A DNA stretch of 64,000 bases from Liopterus haemorrhoidalis (lineage: Eukaryota; Arthropoda; Insecta; Coleoptera; Dytiscidae). Below the pieces are notes generated by a model, which saw only the letters and a list, made by a program, of their open reading frames with translations, was not told the DNA's origin and ran no database searches. A program made the translations under genes and the position numbers. Location: contig OZ020611.1 in the NCBI GenBank assembly GCA_963971575.1, positions 243,250,654 through 243,314,653 of the forward strand, written 5' to 3'. Below, in pieces: positions 32,863 to 43,515 of this stretch. How positions within the stretch are numbered: the first letter of the stretch is position 1; the number at the start of each line of letters is the position of its first letter.

Positions 32863-33311
32863 TAAAGTCACTGGATTATACAAAGTAGCACAAGCCTTTG
32901 AAGAAGCCGACAGACCCCAGGGTTTGATTGGCAACATTGGCTCCCATATTAAGCAAACTAAAGCAGCAATTTTTACGTTCTTAAGTTTGCGTCTGCGCTG
33001 TCACATCTCTCTTTCTCGCTCTAATTTAATAACATCCTTTGTCAGAGGTTTGATTATTTAAGGTTAAGGGTTATATATTATATCCATTTTATTTAATAAA
33101 AATTAAAAAAATAATTGAAATTGTGCCACAATTTTGTTATAGTGCATCTTTGATTAAAAAAATCGTGATTACAATGTTTAAAATAAAAATTTTGGTAGTA
33201 CTGGTTTCTTATTTTTTTACTGTTGGAATCACTGAAAATCATTTGTGTTGGCGACATTTTTAGCCCCAGAATGGCCGCCGTTGCGCTACTTTGTATAATT
33301 CAGTGACTTTA
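32863..33311. mobile_element. hAT-type MITE
   Basis: Inverted ends TAAAGTCACTGGATTATAC / GTATAATTCAGTGACTTTA extending about 27 bp. The 8-bp flanks GTCCTCAC (32855-32862) and GGCCTCAC (33312-33319) differ by one base. Interior non-coding. It split a 'ggtcctcacctccaaaatcc' repeat (family T). Confidence 0.7.
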
Positions 33312-33400
33312 GGCCTCACCTCCCAAAATCCAAACAACGAGCAAAAAAAAAAAACAAAAAATTAGGTCATCACCTCCTAGAATCAAAGTGATATTATAGT
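33312..33400 (+). repeat. Family T tandem repeat, short copy
   Basis: Two units of the phrase CCTCACCTCCCAAAATCC... and CATCACCTCCTAGAATCAAA, separated by a long A run. The same family forms the longer array at 35501-35695. Confidence 0.6.
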
Positions 33401-34166
33401 TTCGTGGCAAATTTTGTTGTGCCCCCTTAACTGCGCGGCCTTCCCGGGGTTTTGCGGACCCTATTTACGTAGCCTACGTTATAGGCTTGTTAAATAAAAT
33501 ATTATTTTGTCGTACCTATTAATCCTAAAAATGGAGTCAATACTGTACGAATAACCATCGTAATAAAATATTTAAAAGTTTATAAATCCCAAGCAAGCAC
33601 TTTTTGTTGTCCATAAATAATAAACAAAGCTCTCAGCAGCTTTTCCGATTTTCTTTTTAAGCGCTAGTGACATTGTATATTTATTATCATAAATATACAT
33701 AGCCTCAGGGCGCGTAAAGCGTCACAACGATATCCACATTTTAAATTCAGATTTCGGTAAACAGAAACAACTTTGGATTAAAGTTTAATTGAAAAATTAT
33801 CGAGTTACCTATGCATGATTTCCCGCTGCGTCGCAAGACTCCTTTCACCCCCCCCCCCACCGCTCCTCTACCTTCTACAGCATGCTCGAAGGGGGGATGT
33901 TCTCTTTACATAGTGAATCGGAATATTCATGATTTGGGCATTTGCAAATGGGGTTCTTGCACTGTTTGTTTGACAGGGTTACTCTCTTGTGGCATAGCTC
34001 GATCGGTTAATTTCAAGAGGGTTAGTCTCTACAGGTTTCAGCTCTATTGATACACTGTTTTATTGACATATCTTTAAATTAAACACTTTACCACATGGAT
34101 TACTACCTACTAAATAAGGAAAGTACGATTTTGTAGAATTTTAAGGCAAAATAAAGCGATATTTTA
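33401..34166. other. Unassigned stretch
   Basis: No gene recognised. A C run lies at about 33849-33859. A 79-codon plus-strand frame over it (33811-34050) has no similarity. Near 33425-33475, CTTCCCGGGGTTTTGCGGACCC resembles hAT-end sequence without a partner. Confidence 0.4.
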
Positions 34167-34178
34167 TAGAATAGAATA

Positions 34179-34423
34179 TATATATTTTTTTATTTATTTA
34201 TTTTACATCGGCCTATTTCTGCAACGAGGCTAATCACCGATGGCAGGGGGCAAGCTCCTACACCTGGATGAGGGTTGAATGATTGTGAAATGGGAGTAAT
34301 GTAAACATATTATTCTCGCCCGAATAACATCACCAACGGAGAATCGAACTACCGACCGCACAATCCAGGCTGTTTTCACCAGTCCAAACTGCACGACTTA
34401 ATGCGCTAGGCCACTCCGTTGGC
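34179..34423 (-). mobile_element. tRNA-derived SINE
   Basis: Minus strand. The head has an A box (TGGCCTAGCGCA, complement of 34402-34413) and a B box (AGTTCGATTC, complement of 34341-34350). The tail is (AAAT)n-rich. A 12-bp direct repeat TAGAATAGAATA (34167-34178, 34424-34435) is the target duplication expected from LINE-assisted retroposition. It landed in the TTCTA-type microsatellite tail of a non-LTR element. Confidence 0.85.
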
Positions 34424-34435
34424 TAGAATAGAATA

Positions 34436-34515
34436 GAATACTGTTTATTGACAAAAATTACATGTATACAAAGCATGTTTTTAGTCAGTCAGGTGCAATA
34501 TATAAATAGTAACTT
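34436..34515 (-). mobile_element. Non-LTR retrotransposon 3' tail
   Basis: TACTGTTTATTGACAAAAAT and TTTTTAGTCAGTCAGG match the 3' untranslated end of the element at 30174. Here the terminal microsatellite is (TTCTA)n. Only about 80 bp plus tail remain, a severe 5' truncation. Confidence 0.65.
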
Positions 34516-34759
34516 ATAGCTAATGGAATACGAGGGATACCTTTTAAGTTTTTACAAAAAAGGTAAAACTTTTTCGAGTCGTGGAACCATTTACCGTCTA
34601 ACAATATTTCGTGGAACAAAAAAATAAATAAATAAAAATAAGGTTGATATCTATGCAGGGTGACCAGATTATTTCAGTTGAGGTAAACCCTAAGATTGAA
34701 AAAAAAAAAACATTTGGAAATACAGTATATTTTATTAAATTTTGCTCACCTCCAAAATA

Positions 34760-35498
34760 CGAGGGCATATCGAAAACTAATGCCTCCATGGCTATAACTT
34801 TATTAGTAATTGATTTATGATTTACATATAAATGTGAAATAATAGTATAAACTGTCCTCTACGCACTGATATATTCACTTTTCCACATAATCGCCATTGA
34901 CAGTAATACATTTACGCCAACGTGGTACGAGTTTTTCAAGTCTGTCATGGAAAAAGTCTGAAGACTTTCCACGGCACCATTTCCGCACCTCCGCTATCGC
35001 CTCTGCATCCGAAGAGAAATGCTTGCCCTTGAGATGTTCCTTAAGCTTTGGAAAGAGGAAAAAGTCACAAGGCGCAAGAACCAGTTAATCCACGAGAGCC
35101 ACCTGCCTTTCACCACATGCAGACATTGGTCGGCCACTGCGTGCCCGATCATGGACATCCGTTTCAGCAGGACTTGCGTCTTTCACAGTCCTTACCCACC
35201 TCCTAACAGTACTCACATCAACACACGCCTCGCGGTAGACGGCACTTAACCTTCGATGGATATCAATGGGCGCTACACCCTCCGCAGTAAGAAATTCAAT
35301 GACAGCTCGTTGTTTTAACCGCACATGCCGGCCGCCATGTTTAGAACTGTCATGCGCAAACGCGATGTTGCTGAGGACCTCCGCTAGGAGGACTTATGTA
35401 CAGATACTTAAGGTAAATGGCAAACCACTTTTGACACGATCTGGCCCGTCTTTATAAAAGTTATGGCCATGGAGGCATTAGTTTTCAATATGCCCTCG
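34760..35498 (-). mobile_element. Second mariner-type element, catalytic core deleted
   Basis: Flanked by TA (34758-34759, 35499-35500) with inverted ends CGAGGGCATATCGAAAACTA extending over 30 bp, different from the other mariners. It codes on the minus strand for RLKQRAVIEFLTAEGVAPID, RRLSAVYREACVDVSTVRRW and RARSGRPMSA (N-terminal SETMAR-like helix-turn-helix). It then jumps to LFPLPKLKEHLK and VPRWRKCITVNGDYVEK at the C-terminus. The catalytic triad is gone. At 739 bp it is a clean internal-deletion derivative with good ends. Confidence 0.85.
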
Positions 35499-35500
35499 TA

Positions 35501-35695
35501 TAAGTCAAGAGCAAAAAAAGGTCCTCACCTCTAAAATCCAAGTGATGAGAGCAAACAAAAAAATGGGCCTCACTTCAAAAATCCAAGTAATGATCAAAAA
35601 AAAGGTCTTCACCTCCAAAATCCTTGTAATGAGCAAAAAAAAGGTCTTCACCTCCAAAATCCATGTAATGAGCAAAAAAAAGTCCACCTCTAAAC
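35501..35695 (+). repeat. Family T tandem array, unit about 50 bp
   Basis: Four to five units of GGTCTTCACCTCCAAAATCC followed by a '(t)gtaatgagcaaaaaaa' phrase; unit length 46-50 bp. The same sequence continues on the left of the mariner-type element at 34740-34757, which therefore inserted into it. Confidence 0.8.
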
Positions 35696-36174
35696 TACGC
35701 GAGTGGGAAAATGTATAAGCCGACGCCCAAATAATTTGTATTAAGTTTAAGAAAAAGTTCGTGGAACCCCAGGGTTCCATGGAACACAGTTTAAATATCG
35801 CTGTTCTAAAGGAATGGTTGCGACATGTCCAGTACAACCGAAGAAACAAGCGATCATTATCTTGGAAGTGCTTCGTGAACGAACAACTTTTGTGGGTTTC
35901 GGTTCATCTTGGCAGATCGAAACAGTGGATCTTTATTATATATAAAGCTCTATGTTGCTTAGTTTCCAGTTCATATGAATCAATCCAAGTTTCGTCACCT
36001 GTAACGATGTTGTATACGGATTTTGTAGTGCCTAGGTTCAATCTATATGTATTCCCTTACACCAATCAACACGAGCCTTTTTGAGCTTTGGTCAAATTAT
36101 GCGGAATACATCGGAAACAGATCTTTTTCACAGCTAAAAAAAACTTTTTTAGCACATTTGTGGTTAACGTGTTA

Positions 36175-36540
36175 AAAAATTTTTTTTACAAAACTACTTT
36201 TTGTTCCTTAATCTAGATCCTAAGAGCTTTCTTTTGATACCATATAATATATATTTTTTAAATATTTTTTTTTTATATACGATACAAAAAAATCTAAATA
36301 CTCTGATAAAACATTCCTGTTGAACTATTCCGGTTTCCATTAATTTTCATTACGGAGATGCAAAATGAAAATAATTTCAACTTTCTGCGTTAAGCTATTT
36401 GGCTACATTTTCTACCGTACAGACAGACAAACAGACAGACTGATAGATTGACAGACAGACAAACAGACAAACAGACAGACAGACACATGAGTGACGTTAT
36501 AAGGGTTTTTTGATGGTCATACCTACAAAACCCTAAAAAT
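36175..36540 (-). repeat. Repeat family A, variant copy
   Basis: Minus strand. Terminal block CATACCTACAAAACCCTAAA at the right; array at 36419-36486 with CTGT/TTGT units; then CAAATAGCTTAACGCAGAAA, GGAAACCGGAATAGTTCAAC and the distal 'ttccttaatctagatcctaagagctttc'. It belongs to a subfamily with 3150-3360 that lacks the tRNA-like part. Confidence 0.7.
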
Positions 36541-37310
36541 GCAAGTGTCCGGTTGTTTGTTAAGCAGCGTCGTTTAAACTTGATTGATCAACAACTATTT
36601 GAGTCACCAAACACTAACAAAAACAAGTCAAGTACTATATTTAACGATTAAAAACTTGGAAAACCATGTAAATATAGAAAGTGATCTACTTCCCATCATA
36701 GTGATATAAAAACTCGCATCAACATATAGGAAGGAATCACAGTAAACATGACATAACTCGTAACATTCTAACGTCAGTAGTATGGCGAGTACGTGCGTTG
36801 TGACGTCACGGGCACTGTCATAACATCAACATGAATTTATGTTGATGTAAACATAGATTCCGTCACCCTGCGCCCGTCACCCTGCGCCCGTCACCCTGCG
36901 CCCGTCACCCTGCGCTCGTCACCCAGATATGCAGGCTCGAATCAACAATCACTGATATTAATATTAATATCGCGATCTAGCCACCTGCGATTATTATACA
37001 TCCACCCCACCTCCCCATATTATTAATTACTGCATGATAATTTCATGTTACTGGTTGATACATTGGGGGAAATTAAGCTTGGTAACCCTGACAGAAACTG
37101 ACACACTGGTTTTGAAGAGTATGGTTCGATATAAATGATCCACATAGGGACGGCTCTACACGGTAAGCGGATGGCGTGATCTTGATGCTTTCTTCTAGGC
37201 CAGGGGTCGAAGAATAGAAAATGCCGCTAACACTGTAATGTTCGCGACACTAGCACTAGAAAAAAATTGTACAACTATGGAAGAAACACCACAGATCATT
37301 ATATTTAAAT
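36541..37310. other. Unassigned, with 14-bp GC-rich minisatellite
   Basis: No gene recognised. At 36858-36925 about five units of GTCACCCTGCGCCC. Just upstream are a TGACGTCA palindrome (36801) and an inverted repeat with arms ACATCAACAT (36823-36850). Composition is GC-richer than average, so it may be host DNA. Confidence 0.5.
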
Positions 37311-37505
37311 ACAGTCACGCTCGCTTAACGTAAATCCGCTTAACGTACGTTCGATGATATTTACATGATTAATTACGGATCCTATATTCATACGAACGTA
37401 CACGTTGTTCGTACGAACGTACATCGCGTCACACGAAAACGTCGTTTTCGTATTTGATATGGCAACTTTATGGTTAAAAAAAAGGGAAAAGAAATAGCAC
37501 ACAAT

Positions 37506-39582
37506 CACTGCAAATCTTAGTGAGTAATAGTGCTCCTTTTAAATGAGTACTTTTTATATTACTCATTTAAAGTGCGTACTTGTACTCACTTTGAAGAAAG
37601 AGATAAGTGTACGCACTTGAAGTGAGTACTAGTACTCGTTATAAATGAGTACTTCAAAATACTCACGTAAAACGGGTACAAGTACTCACTTCTAAAGCGG
37701 AACTGAAACTACGCGTTATATGTGAGTACTAATACTCATTTTAAATGCGTACTTTTAATACGCGTTATATGTGAGTAACCTAACCTAACATATTAAATTT
37801 CCTGTCATATAAGCTCTTTAAAACTAAACAACCAAATAATAGTACAATATTAACGTTTATTAGACAATTCAAATTAAAAAAAAAGTGTCAAAGTATCTGC
37901 TGATTAATAAGTGAATTTAAAGTTAAGTAAAAGTGAAAAATAATAATAATAAAGTGAAATGTAGCATTAAGAGGCTGCTGAAGCCAGAATTTATTTTTGC
38001 ATAGTTTTTGTTTAAGAAGGTTCGGAAGCCTCAAAGTTAGTTATACAAATATGCAGTTTTAATTTAAATACGATATAATAATAGAACATGTGATGATTGC
38101 ATTATTTTAGGAATAAATGCGCTCAGATTAATTCAGGTACCTTCTAGATATGTTTAAAGATTTAACATTGATTCTATTATACGACATAATTACCAAGACA
38201 ATTACATTATATTTTAGATACTAAAATAATACGTTTCAAAATGTAACTAAGGAGAAAATCATAATTTTTATCTTCTATTATTCGTAGAAATTGTTTAGAA
38301 TAATTTATTGAATTTTAAATGATAACTAAGTTCATACTTATACTTAAGGGTGCGCACAACCGTACAGTTTCTTATACAAGACTAACAACCTGAAATAAAA
38401 TTAGTAACAATCTATATATCAAAATTTTCAGCGAATTTTTATCTATCTAATAGGATATTTGTAATTGTAAAAAGAACTGTCATGTAATTGTAAATAAACA
38501 AATTGCGTTATAAACGCCATATTGTAAACCATTCGACGCATATTTGTGTACCATGCAGCAAATTGTAGCTAAAGCTCCATTCTACAAATATGTTTGGAGA
38601 TAATTTGTTCTATTGTGAAAATTACTTATAGTTACTGTACTTGGTAATCTACTTTTGCCGCCACCTCGAATCTGCCGCGGTTCTTAATATAGGTGCTGCG
38701 GATAAAAATGATTTATTTTATATAAAGAATACTTGTACCAAGTGGCATTTCATTATCATCAAGTATAATATTTTTCGACAAAGGCTCTAAACTATAAACA
38801 ATCATGTCGAAAAAAATGTTGACGTATTATTTGAACATTTCTACACAAAACTATATAAATATAAAAATTATTTGAAAACCGCAAATATATTTAAAAAATT
38901 ACAGAACATTGTTGTTTGATACCTATTATTAAGTTATTGAGAAATAACATTTTTACAATAATTTATTCTACAATCAAAAATATCCTATTAGATAGATAAA
39001 AATTTTGAGCAAAATTTGATGTACAGATTGTCACTAATTTTATTTCAGTTTGTTAGTTTTGTATAAGCAACTAATAATCTCTGGGGATTGTACGTAGCGT
39101 TAATCATTATGATTATTTTAGTTGTAATATCTGAAAGGTTTGAAAATTTTTTAAATAAATATATTCAAGAAATAATAATAATCGCATTTTATTATTTACA
39201 GAAAAATATGAAGCTTCATAAATTCTGGAAAAGGATTGCATTGAAAATTGGCAAAAAAGTGTATAAATTATTATTATTAATTTAAAAACTATTTTTCTGA
39301 TGTTCAATCAACATTTTTACTTTTCCTGAATTTTAAAGCTTTATTGTGACGTCACTCAAGAAAAGAGTTTTATACCTATGTACGCACTATAAGTGCGTAT
39401 TATCTCGTACCCTCTCTTCCTTTCCACTACCCATTTAAAAAGCGTACTAGTACTCATCTCAAGTGAGTACTAGTACTCATTTAAAGTGAGTACAAAAGTA
39501 CTCACTTGTACGTGAGTAAAAACGAGGACAAGCAATGTACGCACTTTAAATGAGTACTAGTACTCACTTGAGATTTGCAGTG
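37506..39582. mobile_element. CACTG-type (CMC/EnSpm-like) non-autonomous element
   Basis: Inverted ends CACTGCAAATCTTAGTGAGT / complement of TGAGATTTGCAGTG, with AT on both sides as a possible 2-bp duplication. About 270 bp on the left and 210 bp on the right are packed with direct and inverted GAGTACTAGTACTCA-type motifs (a 12-bp palindromic core), the subterminal repeat structure expected of transposase-binding regions. The interior is AT-rich with no gene and holds a second inverted-repeat element. Confidence 0.65.
38366..39071. mobile_element. Inverted-repeat element nested in the CACTG element
   Basis: Arms of about 110 bp: TCTTATACAAGACTAACAAC... at 38366 and its diverged complement ending at 39071, each including TATCTATCTAATAGGATATT. 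The middle is AT-rich and non-coding. No target duplication assigned. Confidence 0.55.
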
Positions 39583-39923
39583 ATGTATAATGTATAATCG
39601 GATTCAAGAAAAATGTCCGATTATTAAAGGACGGGACCGCATTTAATTTTGGAAGAGTAAACTTAACGTAAAATTTGTTTGAATAAAACTTGCAGATTTT
39701 AAAATTTTCTACAAAAAAAGATTCTTACACTTTTTTTTTCATGAATGATCATTTGCAAGATATTGAAGTTTATTAATTTAATGCCCCTAATATTTTCGTA
39801 AATCCGAATAGAACAGTAAACACGTAGTACTAACATATAAATACATGTTAAAAAAATAAAAATAAACCATACATTATATAAAATAAACATGTTTAGAAAA
39901 ATAAATAAGTATAAAAAAAAATA

Positions 39924-40261
39924 TTATTTGTTGTTTTTAATTAGAAATTTGTCCATTGTCAATTGTACCGCAGTTTTATTTTTGTCTTGATATAAAAGTT
40001 TATAACAAGCGGTGCTATTGCGTATATTATTAACAACACTGAAACTTCTATCAATATCCGGGTCCGAATTCTCGATAGTGTCAATGAGTTCTTCCACTTT
40101 GCCTAATATTCCACTGTTTTTAGTTGTATTTCGGTTGTTTCGTTCTCGGTTTTTGGGTCTTCTTTTTCAGTTCTCATTTGCTCTTGTAGTTCTAATAACT
40201 CATTAGTTGTGAGTTCGTCGGCATGTGATTCTAACAAATCGTTAATATCTTCAGTGTCCAT
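39924..40261 (-). pseudogene. Tigger-like transposase C-terminus
   Basis: Reads MDTEDINDLLESHADELTTN and continues LLELQEQMRTEKEDPKTEN. After one frameshift near 40120 it continues KVEELIDTIENSDPDIDRSF, CYKLLYQDKNK and a final TMDKFLIKN. The D-I-x-x-L-L-E-x-x-x-x-E-L-T/N-N-E-x-L-L-E-L motif and the closing T-x-D-x-F are the C-terminal signature of Tigger/jerky transposases. The DDE core is not present. Confidence 0.8.
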
Positions 40262-40299
40262 ATTCAGTTCCAATTTTTTTTATTAAATACATGTGAATA

Positions 40300-40697
40300 C
40301 ACTGCTGTGTATTACAGTGTACAGTGCAGACTGCGAAAAAGAAATATAGTTTTGCAGATTTTTTTGGCAAAAATCTCTACGTGCTGATCCCACTTAAGTG
40401 CAGGGTCAACATAAACACCCAGAAAAGCAACAGAAGAAGAATTGGAAAAATTATGGTTTTACAACTTATTAAAATGTTTTGAGTTTTCGAATTATTGAGG
40501 GATAATACGTTCGAAAGAAACCAGTCATTTGCTTTTTCAATGATTATATTATTTTCATTTATTAAATTTAATGATAGTGAGTGAGAGATTATGGTGGTAT
40601 CATCTGCATATAAAATACAATCATTTTTAATGCAATTGGAGAAATCGTTTACGTAGATTAAAAATAGAAGTGGTCCTAAAATGGATCCTTGCTAAAC
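40300..40697 (-). pseudogene. Non-LTR reverse transcriptase fragment
   Basis: Minus strand, beginning QGSILGPLLFLIYVNDFSN, then CILYADDTTIIS with the catalytic YADD, KANDWFLSNVLSLNNSKTQ and, in a shifted frame, VAFLGVYVDPALKWDQHVE. Same clade as 30276-31166 but a different element. Truncated at both ends; the 5' side is cut by the mariner at 40698. Confidence 0.8.
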
Positions 40698-41299
40698 TAG
40701 TGCGTCCATCTGGCAACTGACGCTTCTATCGTAAAGTTTGACATTTTTGACGGTATACGTACTTAGAACGTTTTGACGTACGAGCGCTATTTGTGTTGTT
40801 TACAGTAACTTGAAAAAATTAAGACATTTTCGAGCGATTATTTTTTACAACCTTCGACGTGTATTAACCCAACAACGGTGCATCGATGAACTTATTTCGA
40901 CTTTTGGCGATGAAACACTATCGTGGCCGTAGTTCGCTTAAGGACGAATTTCGTGAAGGTCGTCCAAAATCAGTTGTTGTTCCAGAAAACATTGATGTTG
41001 TGCGTGAATTGATACTGCAAGATCGTCATGTGACGTCTCGTGAGATTGAGGTATCCTTGGGCATTAGTGGGACCAGCATACATTCACTATTGCATGAACA
41101 TTTGACTCAAAAAGATTTGTTCGCGTTGGATCTCACATAATTTCACAATTGGAGTGGAAAAATTGTTTCGAAAACTGGTTTAAATGCAAGCAAAAGTGTA
41201 TTGATCTTCATGGAGAATATTTTGAATATCAACAAACTTTTGTTGATAAATAATTGTTTTTGATCTCAAATCCTGAAATATAAAAGGCAACCCTCATAG
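40698..41299 (+). mobile_element. Mariner of a related subfamily, catalytic core deleted
   Basis: The N-terminal part (40840-41140) reads FYNLRRVLTQQRCIDELIS, RGRSSLKDEFREGRPKSVVV and REIEVSLGISGTSIHSLLHE. It then jumps at about 41142 to the C-terminal WKNCFENWFKCKQKCIDLHG and EYFEYQQTF. The whole DDD region is missing. The 3' end AAAAGGCAACCCTCATAG is intact in outline; the 5' terminal repeat is lost. Confidence 0.8.
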
Positions 41300-41740
41300 T
41301 AATCGGTCCGACTTTCCGGCGTTTCAACCATACAGGATCCTATTCGTAACAGCTTTATGAACTCTTCCACTTTAAAATAATAAACCATCTGTCATCAAGT
41401 ATCAGAAAAATCTAAGCATATCGATATTTGTCATTCATGATATATTTTGACATTTATATATTTGATGTGACGAGTAACGATATCACGAGCTGACGTTTCT
41501 GTCTCAAAAATCCCGAGTAATAGTGACAAATTATAAAAGCCCGACACATTCATTTCATAAATAAAAATTTATCAAACTGAAACCATTTTTAAAACTGGTA
41601 TATAGGACAGCGTGCTGTCAAAACGATCCATACAACATTAATATCTTTTCACTTAAAATGAGAAATGCATCTACGAACAACGCTAACATCGAGCGCTAAA
41701 AGAAAAGTGAGGTTTTCTTCTCCATATTTAGGGTTGAATG
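41300..41740. other. Unassigned stretch
   Basis: No gene recognised. The right part may be further decayed sequence of the mariner fragment at 41745. Confidence 0.35.
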
Positions 41741-41744
41741 TCTG

Positions 41745-42103
41745 CTGAGTAGGGTGGGTGTGTTAGAACCTCCCAATCAAGCTCAGAAAATTTTTCACGT
41801 GTTTTTTTGATGAATGAGGTCAGGCATTGTCGTCTTAAAGAATAACTCCTCTTCTATTCACAATTTCTGGCCAATTTCTGGCCAATTTCTGGTCAAGTTC
41901 TGATTCAGTCGATCCAATTGTTCGCAGTAGAGATCAGAATTAACACATTGCCCCGGTTTTAACATCTCATAATAAATTATTCCTTTATAGGGTCTTCAGA
42001 TCGAAATTCATCATCCAAGTATAAATTTCCTGATTTCAATTTTTTAAACCACTGTTGACATGTGCGTACACTTAGTTTATCACCATAAACAGTGCAAATG
42101 TTT
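41745..42103 (-). pseudogene. Mellifera-like mariner transposase fragment
   Basis: Minus strand. YGDKLSVRTCQQWFKKLKSG and DDEFRSEDPIKE match the second N-terminal helix-turn-helix. Directly afterwards come IYYEMLKPGQCVNSDLYCEQ and LDRLNQNL, then RRGVIL.DDNA and KKTREKFSELDWEVLTHPPY, the second catalytic Asp region. The stretch with the first Asp is missing, and the sequence stops before the third. A 12-bp unit (aatttctggcca) is repeated three times inside. Confidence 0.75.
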
Positions 42104-42176
42104 TATACAGGGTGTTATATTTTAGTTGACCCAGCAAATATCTCGCTTATTTATTAAGTTAGTAATTTATTTCATA

Positions 42177-43156
42177 CTAGCAGTGTACCCGATGCTTCGC
42201 TACCGGAAAAAATACAGCCGTAGCCGGTTTAGACCGGGCCCATGTCGGAATGGGTTAAAATTAGATTTGGTGCGAATAGTTTTAGTATGGTCTAATTATA
42301 TATTTTTTGTTTTACTCTACCGTTGTATAAATATGAGCTTGTTCACAAATAATTTAAGTGAGATAATTCTTTAGCATTTTCAAGGCGAAATGTCATATTT
42401 CTGGAGGCCACAAACTGTTTTAAAGATGCCTATACTAATTCTCCCATCGGAGTGTCTCCCGATCTCCGTCATATCCCGTGAAATCTTAAAATTTTGGTAA
42501 AATAGTAGACAGAGTAGATACTATTTTTTCTGTTGTATACAGGTCTAATATAGTTTTCTTTAAAACTCCTTTATCAAAATCATCTATATTTCTTTTCGTA
42601 CGATCCTTTTGTACACTTTTCAGCCACTCAAGCAAAAACTGATTTGAAAGGAATAAGAGGCTGGGGAACCTCATAAAAGTCAAAATATAAGAAACTATTT
42701 CGCGACTGTGGCTAGTAATACCGCGACCATTTAAATTACTTTTAAAAGGCATATTTACTATTGCTAGATTTTCTACCGACTGTACTCAGAGCGATGTTGC
42801 CCACACGAACTACGGAGATTAAATGCGTCCCCACTCCTACATATTTGAGCCATTTACGATTTTGACCGAACACTCCCTATCCCAATATAATTGTACAACC
42901 AACTATTGAAGGGAAATTCCCGTGTTCTCACTGACGGTTTAATAAATATTCCAATGGTCCAATATAATTAAAAACAAAATTATTAATTTCTCTGCTGAAA
43001 TTTCGTTTCTGATAGCACTTTTTTGAAATTTTCGATTTTTCTAGTTATGATGAAGGCATTCCCTTCCTGTATGCAAAATTTCAACTCGGTAGCATATCTG
43101 GAAGTGGGTTAGAATTTCCGGACATAGCCACAAATATTCTCTTTTATATATAAAGA
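42177..43156 (-). mobile_element. Helitron in the left inverted arm
   Basis: Minus strand. Begins TCTTTATATATAAAAGAG after an A and ends CACTGCTAG before a T, with a hairpin-forming CCGGTAGCGAAGCATCGGG close to the 3' end. The corresponding place in the uninterrupted right arm reads CATA|TAACATG, exactly the two flanks joined. This proves insertion between A and T with no duplication. 980 bp; carries a fragment of another transposase gene. Confidence 0.85.
42486..42752 (-). pseudogene. Captured gene fragment inside the Helitron
   Basis: An 88-codon minus-strand frame contains GRGITSHSREIVSYILTFMR and DDFDKGVLKKTILDLYTTEK. The second resembles the D-x-F-D-x-x-V-x-x-R-T-x-x-x-F-Y-x-x-x-K pattern upstream of the catalytic domain in IS630-like DDE transposases of insects, and the first an N-terminal region of the same proteins. 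It lacks any catalytic residue. It was probably picked up by the Helitron, as such elements often do; the source is not in this window. Confidence 0.45.
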
Positions 43157-43515
43157 TAACATGATTTATACAGCAACATGTAAGCTACTTGATGACGGAT
43201 TAATAATTAATATCGGCTTTGAAATTTCATACAGAACATACTACATTTTTTTACAAATTTGAAAAGTACATCAAATTTGCTTTACAATCATGTAAAATAA
43301 TCCGTATGTTACATTATTAAAAAATAAAATGGCGGGCACTTTTTTATACACCTAGTCGAAAAAAGAATAGTGAGCCATCACTAAAAATTAACTAAAACAA
43401 TTGTAAACCTGTATTTACAGGTTGACAATTGTTACTGAGTATTTACTCAGTAATAATTGTTCTAACCTTTATTATTAGCAAGTTTCATTGTAGTACCTTA
43501 TTAATTTATTATAAA

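Larger units (their letters stand above)
34531..36139 (-). mobile_element. DD34D mariner, copy 5 (split, core replaced)
   Basis: Minus strand. The 3' terminal repeat CGAGGGATACCTTTTAAG begins at 34531 after a TA. Transposase sequence resumes only at 35804-36139, where complementing the strand gives the first-catalytic-Asp region (ETWIDSYELETK and upstream VYNIVTG). The roughly 1.24 kb between holds family T repeats, another mariner (34760-35498) and GTGGAACC-type sequence, possibly a hAT. The 5' end is cut at about 36139. Confidence 0.75.
37312..40290 (-). mobile_element. Tigger/pogo-type transposon, 5'-truncated
   Basis: Minus strand. The 3' end is CAGTCACGCTCGCTTAACG at 37312 after a TA, matching Tigger-type ends. 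The coding C-terminus lies at 39924-40261. A CACTG-type element (37506-39582) sits in its 3' untranslated part. The 5' side stops where a reverse-transcriptase fragment begins at about 40290. Confidence 0.7.

Noticed and set aside
33811..34050. 79-codon proline-rich frame
   Set aside because: Derived from a C run and low-complexity sequence; no similarity and no supporting context.
42486..42752. Treating the 88-codon frame as a host gene
   Set aside because: It lies wholly within a Helitron and resembles a transposase N-terminal region, so a captured fragment is more likely.
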